Assembly (NCBI GenBank): GCA_964494085.1 | Contig: CAZBQJ010000001.1 | Span: 248,001 to 312,000, forward strand | From: CAZBQJ01 sp964494085 | GTDB lineage: Bacteria; Patescibacteriota; Gracilibacteria; UBA1369 | DNA length: 64,000 nt | Direction: 5' to 3' | In this document: piece after piece, positions 9,367 to 18,007 of the stretch | Position numbering within the stretch: position 1 is the stretch's first letter | How the letters are laid out: every line of letters begins with the position of its first letter | Translations under genes and position numbers: made by a program | Notes under the pieces: generated by a model | Database searches by the model: none | Told to the model about the DNA's origin: nothing | What the model saw: only the letters and a program-made list of their open reading frames with translations

Positions 9367-10428
9367 CAACCACATAGAATCGCGCCCTGCTCCAACACTA
9401 TATCCGGCTACGCCAACATCTCTCATCGCAGTATAATATAGGGCTTTGACAAATTCTGGACTTCCTCCATTTGTACCGGGCAGTAAGGCCAGGCTATCAA
9501 TATTTTTAGTATCACCAGCTTTGATTTGTCCCATCAACATAAACAAATGACTTTCCAAAGATTTGGGGAAAAAACCTTTCTTTTTAAACTCACTTAAACC
9601 GAGCTGGAGCATTTCCACAGCATTTGTACCACTAGCTGATTTCAAACCAGCAAGTAAATAAGGTTTGGTAGCCACTATTTCCACCAAAAACCCTTTATTT
9701 ACTTCTATCCATTGGCTTTTAGACAAGCTCCCTCCAAAAGAAACACTGACATTAGTTCCTCTAGCTTTTTGAGCTGTTATCAGCACTTCTCCCAAATCAT
9801 AATAATGCTCATTCTCATTAAATGACGTCAACTTCCTCACCTCTCTAACCAAAGGCTTTTTTTGGTTATCTACCGATTGATTTTTCTTTCCTCTCAATTT
9901 ACTCAATAGTGTTTCCATTTTATAAGCAATTGGGGTCACTTGTAATTGAGGTTCCATACCCAGCTTCAACATCAATAAAAACCCTTTCAAATGTTCTGGC
10001 CTAAGCCTTCTAAAAATTTGCCCAAAATTCGGAAATTGATAAAGAGTACCAATCAAGTTTTTACCTTCACCACCGACTTCCCTGCTTCCATCATAATCCG
10101 CCAGATAAACTCCCCGATTTTCAGCTATCAAACCAAAAAACTCCATAGTCTGGCGACAATTATTCCAATTTTCAATCAAAACCACTTTTAAATCTCTCAG
10201 TTCCTCCAGCTTCATATCGCTTTCTTCAGCCAAACGCTTCTCAAAAAGAAAGATAATATCACTATTCAGTAAGCTTTCCATCCGGGTTTCCGATTCATCT
10301 AAAAGTCTATTAATTTCTTCATTATCCCGGCCTTCAGCAACAGCTTCATGTATTTCACACAAGTCGCAATCAATCTCCTGATAAGCACTGATTATCTGAT
10401 TAAATCCATCATTAAAGCTCTCCTTCAT
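9346..10428 (-). CDS. Hypothetical protein ending inside the repeat array
   Basis: About 360 aa, not recognised. Acidic and helical N-terminal half (residues 1-110) with an EIDCDLCEI segment, then a mixed region with GGSLSKSQWIEVNKG near residue 225. No signal peptide or membrane segment is visible. I place the start at 10428 (MKESFNDGF) rather than at 10449, because an AAGGAA purine run lies 8 nt before it and the -10 box at 10456 would make the upstream ATG leaderless. The last residues (PPAIAI) and the TAG stop are encoded by the 37-bp repeat, so the original C-terminus may have been replaced when the array formed. Confidence 0.65.
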   Translation of the reverse strand: MKESFNDGFNQIISAYQEIDCDLCEIHEAVAEGRDNEEINRLLDESETRMESLLNSDIIFLFEKRLAEESDMKLEELRDLKVVLIENWNNCRQTMEFFGLIAENRGVYLADYDGSREVGGEGKNLIGTLYQFPNFGQIFRRLRPEHLKGFLLMLKLGMEPQLQVTPIAYKMETLLSKLRGKKNQSVDNQKKPLVREVRKLTSFNENEHYYDLGEVLITAQKARGTNVSVSFGGSLSKSQWIEVNKGFLVEIVATKPYLLAGLKSASGTNAVEMLQLGLSEFKKKGFFPKSLESHLFMLMGQIKAGDTKNIDSLALLPGTNGGSPEFVKALYYTAMRDVGVAGYSVGAGRDSMWLPPAIAI

Positions 10429-10455
10429 TGTAGATTCCTTTTTTTTCATACTTCA

Positions 10456-10464
10456 ATTATACCA
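10456..10464 (-). promoter_or_regulatory. Extended -10 promoter for the 9346-10428 gene
   Basis: TGGTATAAT on the minus strand, matching the TGNTATAAT form seen at several other gene starts here. Transcription would begin near 10449, giving about a 20-nt leader to the ATG at 10428. Confidence 0.6.
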
Positions 10465-10534
10465 TAAAAACGCCTTAACGCACTTAAGCGTCCCCCGATC
10501 CTCATGGGCTTTTATGGCCATCTTCTCACAAAAA

Positions 10535-10543
10535 TGCTATAAT
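10535..10543 (+). promoter_or_regulatory. Extended -10 promoter for the 10563 operon
   Basis: TGCTATAAT, identical to the box at 51389. No good -35 is seen. Transcription would start near 10550, about 13 nt before the small gene at 10563. Confidence 0.6.
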
Positions 10544-10562
10544 TTAATGAATCTCAAATCAT

Positions 10563-10712
10563 ATGAACAAAAAACCTCCTACAAATAGGATAGATTTAAA
10601 CATCAATGATCGCCAATTATTGGAACAAATTGGGCAGCAGGTTCTGCATCTTTCCCGTCGTAAAATCATTCTCTCAGAAAACCGCAAAAAAGCCGCTAGA
10701 CTCGTCAAATAA
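10563..10712 (+). CDS. Small basic protein, 49 aa, coupled to next gene
   Basis: A 49-aa reading frame starting MNKKPPTNRIDL and ending RKKAARLVK, with 12 Lys/Arg. It lies directly behind a good extended -10 box and its TAA is followed at once by the ATG of the next gene (TAAATG). That arrangement suggests a real, translationally coupled first gene of a two-gene operon. No family is recognised; the basic composition and predicted helix could suit nucleic-acid or partner binding, but that is a guess. Confidence 0.55.
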   Translation: MNKKPPTNRIDLNINDRQLLEQIGQQVLHLSRRKIILSENRKKAARLVK

Positions 10713-12011
10713 ATGACTCCAGATCAAGCACCACAATTCGAATTTCAGGGTAATGCAGACCGGCCTGCTCAAATTGAGCTAACTCCCAAATCCCCAGAAA
10801 AAAAAACCGATTCCCTGGAAAGTATAGGGCAAAAAGTAAAAGCGGAATTTCAAACACCCGAACAGCAAAACATCATCACTTCAGAATTCTCTGCTGCTTT
10901 CACCAAAAACCTCGATAAATTCAGTGAATCATTTCGCCAAACCTTTTGTAATGCAGAAGGACAAATCGACTTAAAAAAAATCCTGGGGCTATTTGGCCTG
11001 GACAAAATCCTCGGGAATCAGATTGACGACCTGGGGAAAGTCAAACCAATCAAATCAACTGTTCAATCACCGGATTTACCTCCTCTTACGCGTAATTTCG
11101 AATTTGAAACAGCTACCTCCGGCAAACTTCCCGCCCGGCCCAGTGATGCTCCCAGTGGCAGTGAGTTTATGCAAAGAGTCAATTTCGGAAATATGAATGA
11201 CAAAAGTAATCAGTATAAAATGGAACAAGCCATTCTGGCTGAAATCGAGCGCGGTAATGTTCCCTCATTTTCTCGCCCGGAAAATATGAAAACTTTAACC
11301 ATGAAAAAAGGTGGAATTACTGTAAATTATAAAGCAGGGCTAGATTACCTGGCAGTAGGATCCGACGATGACTTTGTCCGTGTCCCCATGACTCCCCTAC
11401 TGGCACAAACCTTGTCAGCCAAATACGGTTGGGGATTACCGACCAGAGAGATGACCAGGAATATTTATTCCAATGCCGATATAAAATTAACCGGTCAAGG
11501 TTACATTACCGCCCCTCCCGGAACAGCAGAACAGCGTGAGCAGCAGTTAAAAATGCAGGGTAACGAATACATTATCCGCCATAATACCGACATCAATAAA
11601 CAGCTCGGACCACAAGGCCTGGATAGATTACTTTCCGGTCAGGCCTTGGTAGCAGGAGAAAAAAAAGATGTAATTGTTTCGGCTTATGCCGTCAGCCACC
11701 CGGGTTCGCTTGATTTCGATGGACTATATCAAAATGGCCGACCTATTCAACGCAATCCTGCTCACAAAGATACATATAGAGATTATAGTCATGGCTTTCG
11801 TCCGATCGGCGGTAATGTCGTGGTAGCCTATCCGGATGGGACCACCGTCAGTATGAAATACTACGACGCCCTCAAAGATCCGCAGATCGCTACAGTCTTA
11901 AACGGAGCAGAAGGAGCTATCGACGCTTATTCAGCCTATAATAAACCGATCAAATCAATTCATCCGAAAAAGCCTACTGGCAGTGGAAATTCAACTCTTC
12001 CAGTCGCCTAA
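10713..12011 (+). CDS. Conserved hypothetical protein with DYSHG motif
   Basis: 432 aa with no signal peptide. The first 150 residues are low-complexity and polar. From about residue 165 a conserved-looking domain carries YLAVGSDDDFVRVPMTP, then LPTREMTRNIY, GEKKDVIV and YRDYSHGFRPI. I recall this motif set (GSDDD, HKKD, DYSHG) from uncharacterised secreted bacterial and fungal proteins, but I cannot name a domain or activity. Conserved Asp, His and Arg suggest an enzyme. It follows the 49-aa gene with no gap and has no terminator before the S-layer gene downstream. Confidence 0.7.
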   Translation: MTPDQAPQFEFQGNADRPAQIELTPKSPEKKTDSLESIGQKVKAEFQTPEQQNIITSEFSAAFTKNLDKFSESFRQTFCNAEGQIDLKKILGLFGLDKILGNQIDDLGKVKPIKSTVQSPDLPPLTRNFEFETATSGKLPARPSDAPSGSEFMQRVNFGNMNDKSNQYKMEQAILAEIERGNVPSFSRPENMKTLTMKKGGITVNYKAGLDYLAVGSDDDFVRVPMTPLLAQTLSAKYGWGLPTREMTRNIYSNADIKLTGQGYITAPPGTAEQREQQLKMQGNEYIIRHNTDINKQLGPQGLDRLLSGQALVAGEKKDVIVSAYAVSHPGSLDFDGLYQNGRPIQRNPAHKDTYRDYSHGFRPIGGNVVVAYPDGTTVSMKYYDALKDPQIATVLNGAEGAIDAYSAYNKPIKSIHPKKPTGSGNSTLPVA

Positions 12012-12105
12012 TTTCCCAAACCATAGACAGCGACGTCGACAATAAAAATTGCCCTGCAGTTATATTTACATTAATATCAGACCAGCATTTCCTAATTTTG
12101 TTATC

Positions 12106-14355
12106 ATGTCCAAACCCATTAGCAAACTCTTGTTAAGCTTTTTAGTGGCACAAACGATTTTCCCAATCCTGGTCAATGCCGCCAGTTCGCCCGAATCATT
12201 AAATCCCAGTAATGCTTTTACCTATATAGAAGTAAATACTGGAGCTGAGCACCCACTCAAAGGCGATCTCGTCAAACTCTTCGGGAAACCAATCACCTCT
12301 GATGCCAATGAACAAGAAGCTGTTATCGCCAAAATCCTTCTCCCCTACCTCGATCAGTCAGTAATCAGCTACAGTCAAGGTTACAATCAAAGTACATTTG
12401 AAGACATTTATTTTCTAACCATGGCTTTACCGGAAACTGTTTTCCAAGATCTCTTGGCGGCAGCCCCCGACTTGGCCAGCACTAACCTTGGTTACAATAA
12501 ATTTGTTTACAGTACCGGTGACGACTTCAACTTTAGTTATAAAAATGGCAATTTAATTGCTTCCAATGTTAAAGCAATTCTTTCCGATCTGTTGTTGCAA
12601 AGTAATCCCAGTAATGTAGGACAAAATCCCGATTTTCAATTCCTGAATTCTCAATCCGCTCCAGCCAGTTTCCTCAAAGTATTTGTAAATTTCGCCAATT
12701 TACCCGCCTCTGTAGATTCTTCAACTCAGCGGTTAATCCAATCCGAAGGCTTTTCTTTCCATCAAACTAACTACGGAATAGAAGGAGTAGTTACTGTTAC
12801 TCCAGGTAAAGATTCTACTCTGGATCTAAATAGCTATAATTTTACTCCCGGGCTTTATAAAAAGATTAATCCCGCCAATTTGTTACTTTACACTGAAAGT
12901 AGTGACATCGCTAATCACTCCCTGGATAGCTTGAAAGCACTCAATGCCGTTAATACTACAGATCTAAACGAGCTTCTAAATAATTTAGTTGTCAGTTTCA
13001 GTGAAAACACCGGATTAGATCTGAACATCGAAATCGCTCCTCTCTTTAAAAACCGTTCAGCACTCACTATCCATTCTAACTGGGATAAACAATTTCTTCC
13101 CGCTTTTTCTCTTCTCAGTGAAGTAAAAGGACAAGAAACCTTAGCCAAAAGTACTATAAGCAAATTGGTAGCCAGCTTAAAGAAAAATATGGACAAAGTC
13201 GGATCGTCGTATAGCAGTAGTAGTCTAGTCACCAGCAATGGCACTTTCGATCAAATTACAGCCAGCTTGGACGACAGTCCGGATACTGATCAAGCAACTC
13301 TTGATCCAAACAACCAGATCACCTTCTCTATGGGGGTAACAAACGATGGACTTTTATTGTTAACGACTCTCAAAAATCCGGAAGACCTGTTTGTCACCAA
13401 CGGCTTGAGCAATGACCCAGAATGGAATAGTCAATTTATTTCAGATTCAGTATCGGGAATCAGTTATCTCAACTTTAGCAATCTACAAACTTACCTGCTC
13501 AACCTGACCAAACAGTCTGGCTCTCCAACAACCATTTTCACCACTATTACCGAGTTTATATCCCCCTTGAAGAGTTTCTACAGCTACACCAAATCTATAG
13601 AAAACAACTTTGTCGCTCATTTCAAATTACATCTGGATCAATCAAAAGTAAGTGATTTGGTTCAATACATAGAATCTCTTGATTGGAATACAATGTTCGG
13701 AGGATATTCAGCCGAATTTAGCGATCAAATCAACAGTGGAATCAGCGACTTACAAAGTGATCTAGGCGGCTCTGTCTTTACAGATGTTCCGACCAATACC
13801 TGGTTCAGCAAAGCTGTCCGCAATCTGGCCAAGCATCAAATTATGACCGGCTATGGCGACTTATTCAAACCGGATCAATCCATTACTCGGGCTGAATTCC
13901 TCAAAACCATTATCACGGCAGAAGAAAACATTTATAATGAAACTTATTCCGCTACCACAAGTGTAAATAACTTCCCTAGTGATCCTGATATGGGAGTAAA
14001 TGCCTGGTACATCAGTTATATCAATCAAGCTATAGCGCAGCATTTTGTCAGCGGCTATCCCGATGGGACATTCCGACCAAATCAACCCATCACCAGAGCG
14101 GAAGCGGTAAAAATCCTCACTAATTTCAACCAATTTTATTTTTACCAGGACGACACAAAACTACTTCATCAGCTTTTAGGTGAGAATCATCCTTTCTCAG
14201 ATGTTCGACCCAGTGATTGGTTCTACGACGCGGTCTATGGAGCATACTGGCAAAAAATCGTTACCGGAAAAACCGTTACTGAATTTGCTCCCCATGATTT
14301 ATTAACCAGGGCTGAAACAGCAGTATTAATTAACCGTTATATTGACGAAGAATAA
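12106..14355 (+). CDS. S-layer-anchored protein: DUF3352-like ectodomain plus three SLH domains
   Basis: 749 aa. I choose the ATG at 12106 over 12049, because it gives a proper signal peptide (KPISKLLLSFLVAQTIFPIL, cleavage after VNA). The ectodomain begins TYIEVNTG and resembles the DUF3352 protein at 51897 in layout (opening strand, repeated LEN-type helices). Three SLH domains end the protein, starting near residues 557 (FTDVPTNTWFSKAV), 622 (WYISYINQAI) and 693 (FSDVRPSDWFYDAV), each with the ITRAE or LTRAE signature. These bind secondary cell-wall polymer, so the protein should sit on the cell surface. A terminator follows. Confidence 0.85.
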   Translation: MSKPISKLLLSFLVAQTIFPILVNAASSPESLNPSNAFTYIEVNTGAEHPLKGDLVKLFGKPITSDANEQEAVIAKILLPYLDQSVISYSQGYNQSTFEDIYFLTMALPETVFQDLLAAAPDLASTNLGYNKFVYSTGDDFNFSYKNGNLIASNVKAILSDLLLQSNPSNVGQNPDFQFLNSQSAPASFLKVFVNFANLPASVDSSTQRLIQSEGFSFHQTNYGIEGVVTVTPGKDSTLDLNSYNFTPGLYKKINPANLLLYTESSDIANHSLDSLKALNAVNTTDLNELLNNLVVSFSENTGLDLNIEIAPLFKNRSALTIHSNWDKQFLPAFSLLSEVKGQETLAKSTISKLVASLKKNMDKVGSSYSSSSLVTSNGTFDQITASLDDSPDTDQATLDPNNQITFSMGVTNDGLLLLTTLKNPEDLFVTNGLSNDPEWNSQFISDSVSGISYLNFSNLQTYLLNLTKQSGSPTTIFTTITEFISPLKSFYSYTKSIENNFVAHFKLHLDQSKVSDLVQYIESLDWNTMFGGYSAEFSDQINSGISDLQSDLGGSVFTDVPTNTWFSKAVRNLAKHQIMTGYGDLFKPDQSITRAEFLKTIITAEENIYNETYSATTSVNNFPSDPDMGVNAWYISYINQAIAQHFVSGYPDGTFRPNQPITRAEAVKILTNFNQFYFYQDDTKLLHQLLGENHPFSDVRPSDWFYDAVYGAYWQKIVTGKTVTEFAPHDLLTRAETAVLINRYIDEE

Positions 14356-14369
14356 TCTCTTCGTTAATA

Positions 14370-14410
14370 CCAAAAAAAAGGCTGCAGAATTCCTGCAGCT
14401 TTTTTTTTCC
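14370..14410 (+). terminator. Rho-independent terminator after SLH gene
   Basis: Stem GCTGCAG/CTGCAGC flanked by an A run and followed by a run of nine or more T. The A run on the left also makes it usable by the convergent minus-strand gene that ends at 14413. Confidence 0.85.
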
Positions 14411-14412
14411 AT

Positions 14413-15132
14413 TTACTGTAAAGATTCACGATCAAATTTTCCGGTTTTTCGGGCTGATTCCAAATAAGCTCTGGCATATTGGAAACCTTCTCTACGCGAC
14501 TGAAATTTATTGACCATTTCCCAATTTTGCACGAACAATAAAAAGTCCGCCAAATCCCAATCCAACGCTGCCAAACCAGTCTGTAATCTGGCCGGAAAAG
14601 CCATTGTTAACATTTTAGCAACTCCTGCCTGGGCTATTTCCAGCAACTCAATCATGGAAACACTTGGTTTACTCTTGATCAATTTCGCCAACAATTGAAC
14701 CGGGCTAACCTGATAATCACGATAACTATTCTCAAATTTCACCAGAAATTCCTTTAATAAATGTAAATCTTGTGCCAGCATTTTGGGTTCCCTTTGATCG
14801 CTAATAAAATCCAGATCAGTAACCAATTCCAAACCCGCATCATCCAGAGCCACAAAAATCTTCATGCATAGATCGACTACCTCTTTATTCCCTTTCGCCA
14901 ACTGCTTGATCCTCAGCTGCAAATTTTCAGGAATAATACTCAAAAGCAAATCCCTTGTGCGATCAGACCTAACTCCTAACGGTGAATCATCAAACTTCAG
15001 TTTCACATGTCTATCGCTTTTTGGAGGCAAGTCTTCCATTTCAGGAATCAAGTTTCCTTGATCAGGCTGATTAGGAGGAATAGTAGGCTCAATACTAAAT
15101 AATTTAAACTTTTTTTTCGGATTATCAGTCAT
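14413..15132 (-). CDS. Hypothetical helical protein with LGVRSD motif
   Basis: 239 aa from the ATG at 15132 (MTDNPKKKFKLF); the longer frame to 15189 would start inside the promoter. Polar, proline-rich first 60 residues precede DDSPLGVRSDRT, then mostly helical sequence with FENSYRDYQV near residue 150. LGVRSD recurs in the protein at 21806-23194, and the SYRD segment recurs in the one at 29107-29625, suggesting a loose paralogous family. No catalytic motif or membrane segment is visible. Confidence 0.65.
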   Translation of the reverse strand: MTDNPKKKFKLFSIEPTIPPNQPDQGNLIPEMEDLPPKSDRHVKLKFDDSPLGVRSDRTRDLLLSIIPENLQLRIKQLAKGNKEVVDLCMKIFVALDDAGLELVTDLDFISDQREPKMLAQDLHLLKEFLVKFENSYRDYQVSPVQLLAKLIKSKPSVSMIELLEIAQAGVAKMLTMAFPARLQTGLAALDWDLADFLLFVQNWEMVNKFQSRREGFQYARAYLESARKTGKFDRESLQ

Positions 15133-15154
15133 AAGATAATTTAAATGCAGCGTT

Positions 15155-15160
15155 ATTATA
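15155..15160 (-). promoter_or_regulatory. -10 box for the 14413-15132 gene
   Basis: TATAAT on the minus strand, 22 nt before the chosen ATG at 15132. This supports the shorter start. Confidence 0.5.
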
Positions 15161-15274
15161 ATATAAGTCCCGAAATTGTCAAAATACATTTAAATAATTC
15201 CCATTGGTCAGGTTGCCCCTCCTCCCTCGTCAAGGTAATATGCCTAAAAGTCAATCTAGCACGAGCAAACGCCA

Positions 15275-17938
15275 ATGCCCCATACTTACATTTCTTTAGA
15301 TTTGGAAACCACTGGTTTCGATCCTATCTCTGACCAGGTTCTAGAGATTGCCGCCATAAAATTCCAAGGAGATCAAATCCTCGAAAAATTCGAGACTTTA
15401 GTTAATCCGGGGGTAGAAATTCCTGCCATGGTTACCCATATTACTGGAATTACCAGCGAAACCATTAAAGACGCTCCTAGTTTCGATCAAGTTTCAGACA
15501 ATTTGAGCAGATTTATCGGTAATTTCCCAATAGTCGGACACAATATCGAATTCGATTTAACTTTTTTGGAGGCGAAAGGCATACCTATCCTCAACAAACA
15601 AATCGATACTCTCAAACTGGCCAGTATTCTATTGACCGATATGCCTTCGTTAAGCCTGGAAACTATCAGTAGAAAACTGAACATTATCCATAAAAATAAG
15701 CATCGGGCAATGTCCGATGCTCACGTCTGTTTCGAATTACTGCAGATTTTGATCAGAAAAATCTCTGAAATTCCCCAGCCAATTCTACAGGAAATCCAAA
15801 GCATTATCCCCCGGGCAGAGTGGGATTTGAGTGAAATTTTCCTATCAGCCAAAAGCACAGTCCCCAAAAGAAGCAATCTGAAAAAAGACCGGCCTGTCTC
15901 TGAAGGTTTCAACCTTGGTAAACAGTTGCAATCAACTGATGATTTGATCGACTTACTATCAGCCGACAGCCTTTTAAGTAAAATCATTCCCAATTATGAA
16001 TATCGACCGGGCCAGCAAACATTATTAAAGAAAATACTGGGCGCTATCGAAGGAAACTTCCATCTAATCGCTGAAGCCGGAACTGGAACAGGCAAAACTA
16101 TGGCCTATTTACTGGGAGCAGCTTTTAGCCGAAATCAGTGGCACAAAAAAACCATCATTTCCACCTACACGCACAATCTCCAGGACCAAATCACCAACAA
16201 GGATTTTCCCTTAGTCAAAACTCTTTTTCCTCATCTCAAAATCGCCACCTTGAAAGGTCGTAAAAAATATCTTTCTCAACCCCGTTTCAATGAATTGAAA
16301 AACAAACCTCATCTGGAAGAGTATGAATTAACGACTATTATCAAGACGCTCATTTGGTTGGATCAGACAGAAACTGGCGATCTGGATGAACTGCCTTTAC
16401 AAAACAAAGAAACTTCACTTTATGAAGAGATCTGTTCTGATCCGGAGTATCGCCCCCAAACTATCTCCCAGCAGCCAGATGACTTCCTGGAAAAGGCGCG
16501 TCGTTTGGCTGAACAAGCCGATATCGTGATCGCCAATCACGCCTTGCTAATCCAAGACAGTCTTTCCGAAACGCATATCTTACCTGAGGCCCCAATTCTA
16601 ATTATCGATGAGGCTCATCATTTGGAAAAAACTGTTACTGATGCCCTTACTGTAATCCTCGGTGTCAATAAGCTCAATAAACTCTGGGAAAATGTCTTAG
16701 AGGCCCTGGAAAAAACCCAATCGGGAACTTTAATTTTTGAAAATAGACTGGAACCACTGATCAATGAATGGAAAAAGATCAGAGTCCAATCACTCAATCT
16801 AGGTGAAACAATCTTTGACGATCTTCGTTTGGTTGTCGAGAAATTTGCCCGTACTTATCCCGGCCAGCCCAGTATCGTCAACGTCCACACCATCGTCGCC
16901 AATAGTCAATATTGGATTATGTCTTTGGAAAAGGTTAACCTGCTGGCCGGTCTCATCCCCTTATTACAAACACTTACCAATCGTACCAGTGATTTACTTT
17001 TAGAGCATGATTTGGAAGAAAATGAAGTGAGCAAGGCTTTATCCAGACTGATCGAATTCCACCAAGAATGTAAAAATTACCTGGATCACCCGGAACAACA
17101 CATCACTTGGATTAGTAAGGGTTTTGATGAAAGTATTCATTGGCATTTCGCTCCATTGACTGTCCAGTCTGTTTTCAGTGAAAAGATTTTTTCACAAAGA
17201 CAATCAGTCATCCTCACTTCAGCCACACTCTCCACCAATGGAAACTTTTCCTACATCCGCTCGGAACTCGGTTTAGGAGAAGAATTTGATCAGATCCGCA
17301 TTCCCAGTCATTTCAGCTATCCCGATCAAGTCAAAATAATCATTCCGGAAAACCTTTCCGAACCTCGCGCCCCTGAATATTTAAACCAATGTAGCACAGT
17401 TATCGAATCGGTAATCAAAGCCAATGATGGTCGTACTATGGTACTTTTTACCGCCAAAAAAGATTTAAGCAGAGTTTTTCATGACTTGGCTCCTCGCCTC
17501 AAAACCGAAGGTTTCAGTCTACTCGGACAAAATATTTCCGGTGGACGAGGAAAAATTATTTCCCGCTTTAGTGACGAACCTGAAAAATGCGCAATTCTGG
17601 GCACCAACAGTTTCTGGGAAGGGGTAGATTTAGCAGGCAATACCTTAACTTGTGTCATTATCCAAAAGTTACCTTTTGACCCGCCTGACGACCCTATTAT
17701 CCATGCCCGCTCCCTGCTCTTCGAAAAACCTTTTGAGCAATACACTCTTCCGCGGGCTATTTTACGCTTCAAACAAGGATTCGGTCGACTGATCAGATCC
17801 TCCAACGATACAGGAGCGGTCATTATCCTCGACTCTCGATTAGTTCAAAAAAGTTATGGTCGTGAATTTATCGCATCTCTTCCGGAAGGAATCAAAATTC
17901 ATCAATGTCGTCAGGAAGAAGTGGTCGATTTTTTATAA
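15275..17938 (+). CDS. DinG-like helicase fused to DEDDh 3'-5' exonuclease
   Basis: 887 aa. Residues 1-180 are a DnaQ/epsilon-type exonuclease: DLETTGFD (D9, E11), VGHNIEFDLTFL, and HRAMSDAHVCFELL. Residues 240-887 are an XPD/DinG superfamily 2 helicase: Walker A AGTGTGKT (268-275), DEAH at 445-448, SAT near 650, and a C-terminal GFGRLIRS motif VI. The Fe-S cluster cysteines of E. coli DinG are not present between motifs I and II, as in the Bacillus-type DinG. Likely role: 5'-3' unwinding and trimming in DNA repair. No Shine-Dalgarno is seen. Confidence 0.9.
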   Translation: MPHTYISLDLETTGFDPISDQVLEIAAIKFQGDQILEKFETLVNPGVEIPAMVTHITGITSETIKDAPSFDQVSDNLSRFIGNFPIVGHNIEFDLTFLEAKGIPILNKQIDTLKLASILLTDMPSLSLETISRKLNIIHKNKHRAMSDAHVCFELLQILIRKISEIPQPILQEIQSIIPRAEWDLSEIFLSAKSTVPKRSNLKKDRPVSEGFNLGKQLQSTDDLIDLLSADSLLSKIIPNYEYRPGQQTLLKKILGAIEGNFHLIAEAGTGTGKTMAYLLGAAFSRNQWHKKTIISTYTHNLQDQITNKDFPLVKTLFPHLKIATLKGRKKYLSQPRFNELKNKPHLEEYELTTIIKTLIWLDQTETGDLDELPLQNKETSLYEEICSDPEYRPQTISQQPDDFLEKARRLAEQADIVIANHALLIQDSLSETHILPEAPILIIDEAHHLEKTVTDALTVILGVNKLNKLWENVLEALEKTQSGTLIFENRLEPLINEWKKIRVQSLNLGETIFDDLRLVVEKFARTYPGQPSIVNVHTIVANSQYWIMSLEKVNLLAGLIPLLQTLTNRTSDLLLEHDLEENEVSKALSRLIEFHQECKNYLDHPEQHITWISKGFDESIHWHFAPLTVQSVFSEKIFSQRQSVILTSATLSTNGNFSYIRSELGLGEEFDQIRIPSHFSYPDQVKIIIPENLSEPRAPEYLNQCSTVIESVIKANDGRTMVLFTAKKDLSRVFHDLAPRLKTEGFSLLGQNISGGRGKIISRFSDEPEKCAILGTNSFWEGVDLAGNTLTCVIIQKLPFDPPDDPIIHARSLLFEKPFEQYTLPRAILRFKQGFGRLIRSSNDTGAVIILDSRLVQKSYGREFIASLPEGIKIHQCRQEEVVDFL

Positions 17939-17974
17939 ATAGCGATCCAAAGCATAGTTTTTACGTTCAAAACG

Positions 17975-17983
17975 TGTTATAAT
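17975..17983 (+). promoter_or_regulatory. Extended -10 promoter for the 18008 gene
   Basis: TGTTATAAT, 24 nt before the ATG at 18008, giving a leader of about 18 nt with no Shine-Dalgarno. Confidence 0.6.
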
Positions 17984-18007
17984 AGCGAGATTATTAGCAT
18001 TTTTGTC

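Noticed and set aside
9099..9398. Reading frame crossing the Ns
   Set aside because: It is open only because Ns are not stops; both ends are repeat sequence or antisense to the hexokinase gene.
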